The notes below the pieces were generated by a model. That model saw only the letters and a program-made list of their open reading frames with translations, was not told where the DNA came from and ran no database searches. This document shows positions 54,496 to 63,103 of a stretch of DNA of 64,000 bases, piece by piece; positions within the stretch are counted from its first letter, which is position 1, and each line of letters starts with the position of its first letter. The DNA comes from Clostridia bacterium (GTDB lineage Bacteria; Bacillota; Clostridia; Oscillospirales; SIG627): positions 1 through 64,000 of the forward strand of contig JAFXEX010000026.1 in the NCBI GenBank assembly GCA_017520825.1, in the 5' to 3' direction. The position numbers and the translations under genes were made by a program.

Positions 54496-55392
54496 TTATT
54501 TGTCCAATTGATCTATAAAATCTTCTCCGCAGAGAACTGTAAGAAGCTCCTCTAAGTCGGCAGATGAGGAATAGCTCAAAGTAAGCTTTCCTGAGGATTT
54601 TCCTGCCGTTTGCTTAATCTTAACTCGCCTTCTTATTCTTTCCGTAGCAAGCCTTTCCACCGATGCGATATATTCGTCGGTTATTGAAAAGGGCTTGGTT
54701 GAAGGTGGTGTCAGCTCCTCTCGCACAAGAGGTTGAGTGTTCACCGTCCAACGCACCTCATTTTCGGTATCTCTTACCGAAAGTCCCTCTGAAACTATAC
54801 GGGACACCATTTCAAGAATGTCCTCGTCGTTTTTAAGGGGCAAAAGCGCTCTTGCGTGACCTGCCGAAATAGAGCCGTCGCGAAGGGCTTCAAGGGCAGG
54901 CTTTGGAAGCTTGAGAAGTCTGAGTGCGTTTGTAACGGCGCTTCTCGATTTTCCTATTCTGTCTGCTGCCTCTTCCTGAGTAATGCCGAAGTCGGAAATG
55001 AGCTTTTCGTAGCCCATAGCCTCGTCTACGGGGTTTAAATCCTCTCTTTGCAGGTTCTCAATGAGAGCGATTTCGGCTGCATCACGGTCCGTTATGTCGT
55101 CTCTGATGATTACGGGAAGCTTTTCAAGTCCTGCAATCTGTGACGCTCTGTAACGGCGCTCACCAGCGACAATTTTGTACTGTGTTCCCGATTTGCGCAC
55201 TATAAGAGGCTGAATAACACCGTGTATTTTTATGGACTCGGCAAGCTCGTTTATAGTGTCGTCGATAAAGGTTTTTCTGTGCTGGTTGGCATCGGGGATG
55301 ATTTTCTTTATGTCAAGCTCTCTGACCTCCTGGTCGGTATCAGAGTCAAGAAAAAGAGCGTCAAGTCCCTTTCCTAATCCTTTTTTTTCCAT
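54496..55392 (-). CDS. parB: Chromosome partitioning protein ParB (Spo0J)
   Basis: The 298-residue CTP-dependent clamp binds parS. The N-terminal domain has the box with NQHRKTF and the conserved GERRYRAS (about 77-84), followed by the HTH region (EEAADRIGKSRSAVTNALRLLKLP, about 135-158). It is co-transcribed with parA, which ends 28 bp before its start. Two perfect parS sites are 0.9 and 2.4 kb away. Confidence 0.95.
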   Translation of the reverse strand: MEKKGLGKGLDALFLDSDTDQEVRELDIKKIIPDANQHRKTFIDDTINELAESIKIHGVIQPLIVRKSGTQYKIVAGERRYRASQIAGLEKLPVIIRDDITDRDAAEIALIENLQREDLNPVDEAMGYEKLISDFGITQEEAADRIGKSRSAVTNALRLLKLPKPALEALRDGSISAGHARALLPLKNDEDILEMVSRIVSEGLSVRDTENEVRWTVNTQPLVREELTPPSTKPFSITDEYIASVERLATERIRRRVKIKQTAGKSSGKLTLSYSSSADLEELLTVLCGEDFIDQLDK

Positions 55393-55420
55393 ATTTTCTT
55401 CCTTTTAATAAATAATAGAG

Positions 55421-56179
55421 TTAGTTTTCTACTCTGCTTATCAGCTCTTTGGTGACCTCCATGTAATTCAAAGCGCCACGGGAAAATTTATCGTAATAGT
55501 TGATAGGCTTTGAATGGCTCGGTGCTTCCGAAAGCCTTACGTTACGTGGAATCGAGTTTTTGAAGAGCTTACCCGGGAAATGCTTCTTCACTTCCTCCAT
55601 AACCTGAACGGTCAGGTTCAGTCTGCCGTCGTACATTGTGAGAATAACGCCCAACAAATCAAGCTCGGGGTTGTATAAGCGCCTTACCTGCTTAATTGTG
55701 AAGATAAGCTGAGAAAGACCCTCAAGAGCAAAATATTCGCACTGCATAGGCACTGTTACGTAATCAGATGCAGTCAGAGCGTTAAGGGTTATAAGACTAA
55801 GAGACGGAGGACAGTCAAGAATGACGTAGTCGTACTCGTCTTTTATGGGCAAAAACGCCTCTTTAAGCTTGTTTTCTCTCTTACTTTGGTCTGCAAGAGC
55901 AATATCTGCTGCCGCAAGATTCATATCAGAGGGTAAAACGTCAAGCCCCTTGAATTTAGTGGTTTGAATAGCATCCTTTATAGGTGCGCCCGACAACATA
56001 ACGTCATATAGCGTTATTTCGGCACTTTTCGCCCCTACTGCAGAGGAAGCGTTGCCCTGAGGGTCGCAGTCTACAAGTAAGGTTTTCTTGCCGAGATAGC
56101 CTAAATCGGCAGCTATATTCACTGCAGAAGTGGTTTTTCCTACGCCACCCTTTTGGTTGGCAAAAGCAATTATCTTCAT
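55421..56179 (-). CDS. parA: Chromosome partitioning ATPase ParA (Soj)
   Basis: The 252-residue ATPase has the deviant Walker A NQKGGVGKTTS (about 8-18), ALDCPPSL-type Walker B (YVILDCPPSL) and LVDCDPQGN. It moves or positions ParB-bound origins. The canonical small size and location next to parB mark it as the chromosomal Soj. Confidence 0.96.
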   Translation of the reverse strand: MKIIAFANQKGGVGKTTSAVNIAADLGYLGKKTLLVDCDPQGNASSAVGAKSAEITLYDVMLSGAPIKDAIQTTKFKGLDVLPSDMNLAAADIALADQSKRENKLKEAFLPIKDEYDYVILDCPPSLSLITLNALTASDYVTVPMQCEYFALEGLSQLIFTIKQVRRLYNPELDLLGVILTMYDGRLNLTVQVMEEVKKHFPGKLFKNSIPRNVRLSEAPSHSKPINYYDKFSRGALNYMEVTKELISRVEN

Positions 56180-56278
56180 TTATGTATCCTTTTTTGCTGA
56201 TAATATATTCATTATATATTTTATCAGTAATTTACTCGGTTGTCAATGGTTGTAATGTAAATATTTAAATTTCTGAAA

Positions 56279-56294
56279 TGTTTCACGTGAAACA
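56279..56294. promoter_or_regulatory. parS centromere site 1
   Basis: TGTTTCACGTGAAACA, a perfect 16-bp parS palindrome, lies between parA and the ParB paralogue gene. Confidence 0.97.
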
Positions 56295-56304
56295 TTTATT
56301 GCTA

Positions 56305-57063
56305 TCAGTTTTCAATACGGATTTTGTACTCCGTACTGCCGTTTTTCTGTTCTGACATGAGGTTTGCTTTAATTCCTGCCTCTTTTAGCGTAGTTATTGC
56401 TCGGGACAAGGTGTTGTCAAAAAGCCTCATATCCCGAAATTTAGGCGTTCTGTTGGCTTTAGCCTTTGAAACCACTCTTTTTCCTCGGCGCTCTTTTTCG
56501 CATAAAGCCTGCACCTCGGTAAGCTTAAGCCTTGATTGAATTACCTCGCTCAGTAGCTCCGTTCTCTTGCATATTTCATCAAAAGAAGCTATTTCAGAGG
56601 CTATTTCGGGGCTTATGCCGTTGCGCCGTACGATTTCTCTTTCAAATTCGCCCATTTTTGTCAGCTTTAGTAAGGAATATAGTTCTTTTTCGCTATAGCC
56701 TGCGCCGTCACATAGCTCTTCGGGAGTTAATCCTTCGTTGACTATTAAAGACCGAAGCGCCTCTGCTTCTTCAAAGCAGTCCTGCTTTTCTTTCTTTTTT
56801 ATTATTACTCTTGCCAGCTCCGACGGAGTTTCTGTAACGTATGCAGGAATAGCGTTCATTCTGGCTAATCTGCAGGCGTAAAACCTTTTAATTCCCGATA
56901 TTACTTCATATCTGTCGGTATGAAGTATTCTCCTTGCCGTAATTGGCACCAGAAGTCCGTGCTTTGCGATACTGCGTGCTAAAGCAACGATTTCGCCCCG
57001 TTCTGCTTGTTCGCAAGGCTTTAACAGTATTAATCTGTCCATTTTTAAATTGTAAAATTCCAT
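56305..57063 (-). CDS. ParB-like protein with altered nucleotide box
   Basis: The 252-residue protein has a ParB N-terminal-like domain (about 8-90, with HGLLVPITARR and VISGIKRFYAC) and an HTH-like helix region (about 110-160, LIVNEGLTPEELCDGAGYSEKELYSLLKL). The GERRxRA motif that binds CTP in ParB and Noc is changed to GIKRFYA, losing the Glu and one Arg. It could be a Noc-like paralogue or a ParB-fold protein without CTP switching. The start is supported by AGGAGGGAG. It is bracketed by the two parS sites. Confidence 0.7.
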   Translation of the reverse strand: MEFYNLKMDRLILLKPCEQAERGEIVALARSIAKHGLLVPITARRILHTDRYEVISGIKRFYACRLARMNAIPAYVTETPSELARVIIKKKEKQDCFEEAEALRSLIVNEGLTPEELCDGAGYSEKELYSLLKLTKMGEFEREIVRRNGISPEIASEIASFDEICKRTELLSEVIQSRLKLTEVQALCEKERRGKRVVSKAKANRTPKFRDMRLFDNTLSRAITTLKEAGIKANLMSEQKNGSTEYKIRIEN

Positions 57064-57145
57064 ATAAGCTCCCTCCTGCGTTAATTATAGGAGATAAAGC
57101 CCGAAAATTATGTCACAAAATAAGATAAAGCCGTTATTTTCGGCT

Positions 57146-57772
57146 TTATTGTGTCATTTTCTTTAGTTTGTTCAGCGCATCCGATATTGAGCCCACACCG
57201 TCTATTATACCTGCGTTTACTGCTTCTGTTCCGTACAAAATGCTCCCTATGTCGCAGGACATTTCGGTAGTATTGAGCATAAGACGGCGCAATTCGTCGC
57301 TTTTTATCGAGGAATGCTTTACTACAAAGGAATTAATTCTGTCCTGCATTCTGGTGAGATAGTCAAAAGCCTGGTCGACGCCCAAAACAACGCCGTTCAT
57401 TCTTACCGGGTGTATTATCATTGAAGCAGTATGTGTGATAAAGGAATAGTCAGCCGATACTGCCAAGGGAACACCTATACTGTGCCCACCACCTAAAATA
57501 AGGGACACTGTGGGTTTTGACATTCCTGCAATAGCTTCGGCAATAGCCAGACCTGCCTCGACGTCACCACCAACCGTATTAAGCAGTATTAAAACGCCAC
57601 TTACGGAGTAATCCTCCTCTAAAGCAATGATTTTTGGTATAAGCTCCTCGTATTTCGTTGCTTTTATACCTTCGGGCAGAGCCGTATGACCCTCAATTTG
57701 CCCTGAAATCATTAGTGCTTGTAATCTTTTCATTTTCGGCTCTCGCCTTGCTTTAAACATTTTCATATTCAT
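57146..57772 (-). CDS. ClpP-fold serine protease, TepA-like
   Basis: The 208-residue protein has the ClpP/crotonase-like fold with the nucleophile region GGGHSIGVPLA (about 93-103), the catalytic His in IIHPVRMNG and the oxyanion-type GGDVEAGLAIAEAI. It matches the translocation-enhancing protein TepA/ClpP-like family of Firmicutes, which is often near spoIIIE. No ftsK/spoIIIE is next to it here. Its role is unproven in this organism; cytoplasmic location is expected. Confidence 0.8.
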   Translation of the reverse strand: MNMKMFKARREPKMKRLQALMISGQIEGHTALPEGIKATKYEELIPKIIALEEDYSVSGVLILLNTVGGDVEAGLAIAEAIAGMSKPTVSLILGGGHSIGVPLAVSADYSFITHTASMIIHPVRMNGVVLGVDQAFDYLTRMQDRINSFVVKHSSIKSDELRRLMLNTTEMSCDIGSILYGTEAVNAGIIDGVGSISDALNKLKKMTQ

Positions 57773-57815
57773 ACCTCTTTTGAGATATTTTGTCCGAAAA
57801 CGAAAAATTTATGTA

Positions 57816-57831
57816 TGTTTCACGTGAAACA
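57816..57831. promoter_or_regulatory. parS centromere site 2
   Basis: TGTTTCACGTGAAACA, identical to parS site 1, lies just upstream of the ClpP-like gene and downstream of the AraC regulator stop. Confidence 0.97.
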
Positions 57832-57843
57832 TTTGAATTTTAC

Positions 57844-58647
57844 TTATCTCAGAATATTCTTTGGGGAAGTACCGTTCATTTTTTTATAAGCTACGTAAAA
57901 GCTTGAATAATCTCCAAATCCCGCCTCAATACAAGCGTCTGTCAGGCTTTTGCCCGAAGAGTACAAATCACGCACAAGAAGAATTCTCTTGTGAGTAATG
58001 TATTTTACAACTCCTATGCCCATTCTTTTCTTGAACTGACGGCAGAGATAGTATTTACTGATATAAAATCGGTCTGCAAGTGTATCAAGAGAAAGGGGGT
58101 GTGTAATGTGTTGATTTATATACAGTACCACGTCTCGTACTACGCCCAGACTTTCGGAGGATTCACGCTCGGGCAGAGTGTTAAGGGTATAGAAAAATTC
58201 GGTTAAAGCGCTTTTTACAAGGGGTTTTTCGTCTTTAGCGACGTATTTTTTCAGTCTTTCAATAATTTCAGCAAGACCACTTTCTTTGACCGTTTCTGCA
58301 GAGAAGTGATTGCCCACGCCAACTGCTCTGTCGTTAAATACTGCCAGATAGTCAGTGCAGTTATTTTCTTCAAAAAAATCGGAATTGGCATTAATTACCA
58401 ATCGTTTATAGATAGTTTTTGAGTTGTGGCGCATAAGGTGCATTTCGTCGCTTCTGGCAATGGCGATATCGCCGGGGGACATTTTATAAATCGTTCCCTC
58501 TACCCAAAAGGATGCGTCGCCCTCTTCCATATAAAGTATTTCAAATATTCCCTCGTGGGAGTGAAGCTGATAAGAAAAGGTCTCACTTACCTCGTCGCAC
58601 ACGTAGCCCACGTCGTAACCACTTCCTGCCGAATATAGCTGTTCCAT
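57844..58647 (-). CDS. AraC-family transcriptional regulator
   Basis: The 267-residue regulator has an N-terminal cupin-like sensing domain (about 15-130, with HSHEGIFEILYM-like HSHEG motif and DIAIARSDEMH) and two C-terminal HTH motifs (about 170-265; HPLSLDTLADRFYISKYYL and DACIEAGFGDYSSF). It is divergent from the uronate operon, so it most likely controls that operon. Its ligand could be a uronic acid or intermediate. Confidence 0.9.
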   Translation of the reverse strand: MEQLYSAGSGYDVGYVCDEVSETFSYQLHSHEGIFEILYMEEGDASFWVEGTIYKMSPGDIAIARSDEMHLMRHNSKTIYKRLVINANSDFFEENNCTDYLAVFNDRAVGVGNHFSAETVKESGLAEIIERLKKYVAKDEKPLVKSALTEFFYTLNTLPERESSESLGVVRDVVLYINQHITHPLSLDTLADRFYISKYYLCRQFKKRMGIGVVKYITHKRILLVRDLYSSGKSLTDACIEAGFGDYSSFYVAYKKMNGTSPKNILR

Positions 58648-58692
58648 ACAGATTTCCTTCCGAATTTTACCTGTTTTGTTTTACATATATCA

Positions 58693-58721
58693 ATTTTAAC
58701 ATAAAAGAGCAATAATTTCAA
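58693..58721 (-). promoter_or_regulatory. Promoter of the AraC-family regulator
   Basis: Minus strand: TTGAAA (58716-58721), 17-bp spacer, TAAAAT (58693-58698). A plus-strand promoter for the operon (possibly near GATAAAATGATACT at 58763-58776) lacks a clear -35 box, as is common for activator-dependent promoters. Confidence 0.6.
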
Positions 58722-58819
58722 TGTTTTTGTCAATAATTACAAAGAAATATTTAATAAATCGTGATAAAATGATACTGACAGAGTGTCGGAATATTTTTAC
58801 AGAAAAGAAAGGGCATAAT

Positions 58820-59671
58820 ATGAGCGTATTTACAATTTCAGGTTTTTCGGACGAAATAGATAAGATGATTGACGTGCAGTTTGCGCACATCAAATCCTTG
58901 GGAATCACACATTTCGAGCCCAGATTCGTTGACGGAACGAGTATAGCAGACCTTACCGACGAGCAGGTAAGCGTTCTTAAAGAAAAAATGCAAAAAGAGG
59001 GGATAAAGGTTTCCTCCATAGGCTCTCCTATTGGAAAAATCAAGATTACCGACGAGTTCGAGCCCCATCTTCAGAAGCTTGCCAGAGTTATCGAAATTGC
59101 AAAGGCTCTTGATGCTAAATACATACGAATTTTCAGCTTTTTCATCGAAAAAGGTGACGACCTTGAAAAGTGGCACGACGAGGTTATCTGCAGAATGAAG
59201 AAGATGACCGAGCTTGCCGAGCGTGAGGGAATAATGCTTCTCCACGAAAATGAGAAAAACATCTGGGGCGAGCTTCCTGAGCAGTGTGATAGAATCATCC
59301 GTGAGGTTAATTCTCCCTGCCTCCGTGCAGTATTTGACCCTGCCAACTTTATTCAGGCAGGCGCAAAGCCTTATCCCGATGCCTACAATATTATGAAGCC
59401 CCACATTGAGTATATGCACATCAAGGATGCTCTTGAGGACGGAAGCGTTGTGCCTGCAGGCTACGGCATCGGTCAGATAGACAAAATACTCGGAGACCTT
59501 AAAAATTCGGGTTGGACGGGCTACGTCAGCCTTGAGCCACATCTCGGTGCATTCGAGGGACTTGGCTCTCTTGAAGGTGGAGAGGACAAAACCGTTATGA
59601 AATCGGGCGCAACTCCCGAAAAGTTCACTCTGGCTTACGAGTCACTGGTGAAAATTATCAACAGTCTTTAA
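58820..59671 (+). CDS. Sugar phosphate isomerase/epimerase (AP endonuclease 2-like TIM barrel)
   Basis: The 283-residue protein starts at MSVFTISGF (58820; GAAAGGG upstream); an in-frame start 99 bases earlier lies in the promoter. Metal-binding pattern of the family is seen: E in LLHENEKN, D in VFDPANFI, H in YMHIKDA and E in VSLEPHLG. It is the first gene of the catabolic operon. The exact substrate cannot be inferred from the motifs. Confidence 0.85.
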   Translation: MSVFTISGFSDEIDKMIDVQFAHIKSLGITHFEPRFVDGTSIADLTDEQVSVLKEKMQKEGIKVSSIGSPIGKIKITDEFEPHLQKLARVIEIAKALDAKYIRIFSFFIEKGDDLEKWHDEVICRMKKMTELAEREGIMLLHENEKNIWGELPEQCDRIIREVNSPCLRAVFDPANFIQAGAKPYPDAYNIMKPHIEYMHIKDALEDGSVVPAGYGIGQIDKILGDLKNSGWTGYVSLEPHLGAFEGLGSLEGGEDKTVMKSGATPEKFTLAYESLVKIINSL

Positions 59672-59707
59672 TTTAGCGTAATAAAAAGAGTTTTAAGGAG
59701 AAAAACT

Positions 59708-60874
59708 ATGGAAAAGCTCAGATTTGGTATCGTGGGTGTGGGCAACATGGGTACCACTCACGCGAAAAACTTTGTGGCAGGAAAGGTAGAGGAAGCAGAG
59801 CTTACGGCTCTTTGCGATATTGACGAGGGCAGAAGAGCCTTTATAAAGGAAACCTTCCCCGAAATCCCCGTTTTTGAAAAGGCAGAGGATTTGTTTGCAA
59901 GTGGACTGGTTGACGCCGTTATAATTGCAGTTCCTCACTACGACCACCCTAAATACGTTATAAAAGCCTTTGAAGCAGGACTTCACGTTATTACCGAGAA
60001 GCCTGCAGGCGTTTACACCAAGCAGGTGCTTGAAATGAACGAGGCTTCAAAGAAAACCAACAAGCTCTTCGGTATTATGTACAATCAGAGAATGAATCCT
60101 GCATATTCTCACCTCAGAGAAATGATAAAGTCGGGCGAGCTTGGACGCATCAAGAGAGTTCAATGGACAGTTACGAATTGGTACCGACCTCAATCCTACC
60201 ACGACAGCGCTGCATGGCGCTCTACCTGGGCGACCGAGGGTGGTGGAACTCTTATCAACCAGAATCCCCACCAGCTTGACCTTTGGCAATGGATGTTCGG
60301 TATGCCTAAAAAGCTTGTTTCTCACGCCTTTTTCGGTAAAAACCGTGACATAGAGGTTGAGGACGAGGTTACGGCGTATATGGAATACGAGGACGGTATG
60401 ACGGGTGTATATATCACCTCGATTGCTGAAGCCCCCGGCACAAACAGACTTGAAATTGCCTGCGATATGGGTAGAGTTATCGTTGAGGACAACAAGATTA
60501 CCTTCAACAAGCTTGAGCAGTCGGAGCCCGACTTCAACAGAGAATTTAAGGGTGCTTTCGGCTCTCCCAAGCACGAAACCATTATTCCTGATATTCCCGA
60601 GGGAGCAGGACCTCAGCACGTTGGAATTTTCAACAACTTTACGTCAGCCGTTCTTCACGGCACGCCCCTTCTTTCTCCAGGCGTTGAAGGCGTTAACGGC
60701 TTGACTATCTCAAATGCAATGCATTATTCCACCTGGAAGGGCAACGTTGAGGTTGATATCGCTAACTTCCCCCACGACGATTTTTATGCAGAGCTTAAAA
60801 AGAGAATTGACAGCTCAACAGTTAAGAAGAAGGTAGTTGAGGTTAAGGCTACCGATATGTCTGGAACCTATTAA
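59708..60874 (+). CDS. Gfo/Idh/MocA-family oxidoreductase
   Basis: The 388-residue NAD(P)-dependent dehydrogenase has the Rossmann motif GVGNMGTTHAKN (about 9-20), EKPAGVYTKQ (about 98-107, with the conserved EKP lysine), and the C-terminal alpha/beta domain with GGTLINQNPHQLD (His near the catalytic site). AAGGAGAAAAAC precedes the ATG. It follows the first epimerase after 36 bp. Likely oxidises or reduces a sugar or inositol-like compound. Confidence 0.9.
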   Translation: MEKLRFGIVGVGNMGTTHAKNFVAGKVEEAELTALCDIDEGRRAFIKETFPEIPVFEKAEDLFASGLVDAVIIAVPHYDHPKYVIKAFEAGLHVITEKPAGVYTKQVLEMNEASKKTNKLFGIMYNQRMNPAYSHLREMIKSGELGRIKRVQWTVTNWYRPQSYHDSAAWRSTWATEGGGTLINQNPHQLDLWQWMFGMPKKLVSHAFFGKNRDIEVEDEVTAYMEYEDGMTGVYITSIAEAPGTNRLEIACDMGRVIVEDNKITFNKLEQSEPDFNREFKGAFGSPKHETIIPDIPEGAGPQHVGIFNNFTSAVLHGTPLLSPGVEGVNGLTISNAMHYSTWKGNVEVDIANFPHDDFYAELKKRIDSSTVKKKVVEVKATDMSGTY

Positions 60875-60884
60875 GAGGGCAAAA

Positions 60885-61655
60885 ATGGATAAGAGATTAG
60901 GCGCACAGCTTTATTCGGTAAGGGATTTGTGCAAAACCAAGGAAGAGTTTGAAGGCACAATGAAAAAGCTTGCCGAAATAGGCTTTAAAACCGTTCAGCT
61001 TTCGGGCATTCCCACCGAGGTTTCGGGCGACCCCTTGTACGTTCGCTCGGTTTTTGAAAGCAACGGTCTGGAATGTGTGGCAACCCACAGAGCCTTCACC
61101 GATTACGACAACGATATTGACGCAATGGTGGATTACCACAAAAAGCTTAATTGTAAGGTTGCGGGAATCGGAGCTTTGCCCATTGAATTCAGAGGTGACC
61201 TTGCAACTCTTCGTGAGACGGTGAAAAAGTGTAACGAATTCAACAAGAGGCTTATGGCTGAAGGAATGAAATTCGGTTGGCATAACCACGCATTTGAATA
61301 TAGTAAGCTTGAGGGCAAGTTTATTATGGACGTATGTCTTGAAGAAGGGGAGTTTTCCTTTATTCTCGACACCTATTGGCTTGCCTGCGCAGGTATTGAC
61401 CCTGCCAAGTTTATCAGAGACCGCGGCGAGCGAATTTCTGTAATTCATTATAAAGACCTTATGGTTACCGATAAAAACGAGGTGCGATACACCGAGGTTG
61501 GAAGTGGAACGCTTAATTGGGACGACATAGTTGCATCCTCCGTAAAGCCTGATTGCGCAGTTATCGAGCTTGACAGATATCATATTAACGACGACCCTAT
61601 CCAATCACTATCTATGAGTTATAAATTCCTTACGGAAAGATACGATTTTACTTAA
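60885..61655 (+). CDS. Sugar phosphate isomerase/epimerase (second copy)
   Basis: The 256-residue protein starts at MDKRLGAQLYSVRD, preceded by AAGAGGG. Family features: GWHNHAFEYS, ILDTYWLACAG and IHYKDLM, with His, Asp and His metal ligands and E in AVIELDRY at the end. It shares the fold of the first epimerase gene but the two are not close copies. It lies 10 bp after the oxidoreductase gene, so the set behaves as one operon. Confidence 0.88.
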   Translation: MDKRLGAQLYSVRDLCKTKEEFEGTMKKLAEIGFKTVQLSGIPTEVSGDPLYVRSVFESNGLECVATHRAFTDYDNDIDAMVDYHKKLNCKVAGIGALPIEFRGDLATLRETVKKCNEFNKRLMAEGMKFGWHNHAFEYSKLEGKFIMDVCLEEGEFSFILDTYWLACAGIDPAKFIRDRGERISVIHYKDLMVTDKNEVRYTEVGSGTLNWDDIVASSVKPDCAVIELDRYHINDDPIQSLSMSYKFLTERYDFT

Positions 61656-61679
61656 ACACAAGACAGGAGGACATACAAA

Positions 61680-63056
61680 ATGGCTTTTATGGATAAGAAT
61701 TTTCTTTTGGACACCAAGACAGCAAGACATTTGTTCTTTGACGTTGCACAGGGACTTCCCATTTACGATTACCACTGCCACCTTTCTCCCAAGGAGATAG
61801 CAGAGGACAAAAAATATAAGAACATAACTGAAATATGGTTGGATGGAGACCATTACAAATGGCGTTTTATGCGCTCAATGGGCGTTGACGAGAAAAACAT
61901 CACGGGTGACGGTGACGATTACGAAAAGTTCCGTTCATACTGTGAGTGCATAGGCTATGCCTTCGGCAACCCCTTGTACCACTGGTCACATCTGGAGCTT
62001 CAGAGATATTTCGGTATTACTACCCCTATTTCTGCCGATACGGCGAAGGAAATCTGGGACAAGGCAAACCACGTGCTTACTACCAAGTTTTCTGCTCAGA
62101 CGGCTATCAACGAGTCGAACGTAGAGCTTATAGGCACTACCGACGATCCCTTTGATACTCTTGAATATCACAAGCAGATAAAGGAGGAGGGCAAGCTCAA
62201 GACAAGAGTTGTTCCCACCTTCCGTCCCGACAAGGCTTGCGCAATAGAAAGCCCTGATTTCAAGGGATATATGGAAACCAACGGAGTAAAATCCTTTGCA
62301 GACCTTAAAGAAAAGCTGGTTGCCCGTCTCGACTATTTCGTAGAGCTGGGAAGCAAAATTTCCGACCACGCTCTCGTGACGGTTCCTTATCTTATCAAGA
62401 CAGAGGCAGAGGTTTCTGCAATATTTGATAAGGCTATGTCGGGCGAGGCTCTTTCAGCCGAAGAGGTTGAGGCTTACCGTACCAATATGCTTCTCTTCCT
62501 TGGCAGAGAGTATAAGAAGCGTGACGTAGTAATGCAGCTCCATATGAGCGCAATCAGAAACAACAACACCAGAATGTATAAGCTTCTCGGCCCCGACACG
62601 GGCTTTGACTCAATCGGTATCTTTTCACTTGCCGAAAAGCTTTCAAGAATTCTTGACGCTCTTGAGGTTGAGGACAATCTTCCTAAAACTATATTGTATT
62701 CACTTAACCCCGGTGATAACTATATGCTTGCTACCATGCTGGGCAACTTCCAGGGTGGTGGAATCAAGGGTAAATTGCAGATAGGTACGGCATGGTGGTT
62801 CAACGATCACCTTGATGGAATGAGAGAACAGCTCAAGGCTCTTGAGAGCGAGGGCGCACTTGCAGCGTTCGTAGGTATGACTACCGACTCCAGAAGCTTC
62901 CTGTCCTATCCCAGACACGAGTATTTCAGAAGAATAGTTTGCCAGAGAATAGGAAGAATAGTAGAGAACGGAGAATTTGACAATAACCGCAAGATGCTTG
63001 ATAAACTGGTTGCCGACGTTTGCTTGCATAACGCCGAAAACTATTTTGGAATGTAA
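61680..63056 (+). CDS. uxaC: Glucuronate (uronate) isomerase
   Basis: UxaC converts D-glucuronate to D-fructuronate and galacturonate to tagaturonate. The 458-residue protein contains the family signatures YDYHCHLSPKEIAEDK (zinc-binding HCH, about 28-43), WLDGDHYKWRFMRSMG, PTFRPDKA and TDSRSFLSYPRHEYFRR near the C-terminus. ACAGGAGGACATAC precedes the ATG. Full length for the family. Confidence 0.96.
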   Translation: MAFMDKNFLLDTKTARHLFFDVAQGLPIYDYHCHLSPKEIAEDKKYKNITEIWLDGDHYKWRFMRSMGVDEKNITGDGDDYEKFRSYCECIGYAFGNPLYHWSHLELQRYFGITTPISADTAKEIWDKANHVLTTKFSAQTAINESNVELIGTTDDPFDTLEYHKQIKEEGKLKTRVVPTFRPDKACAIESPDFKGYMETNGVKSFADLKEKLVARLDYFVELGSKISDHALVTVPYLIKTEAEVSAIFDKAMSGEALSAEEVEAYRTNMLLFLGREYKKRDVVMQLHMSAIRNNNTRMYKLLGPDTGFDSIGIFSLAEKLSRILDALEVEDNLPKTILYSLNPGDNYMLATMLGNFQGGGIKGKLQIGTAWWFNDHLDGMREQLKALESEGALAAFVGMTTDSRSFLSYPRHEYFRRIVCQRIGRIVENGEFDNNRKMLDKLVADVCLHNAENYFGM

Positions 63057-63103
63057 GCGCTTTAAGCAGTTATAATAAATAATAAAAAACTCAGGAGACG
63101 AAT

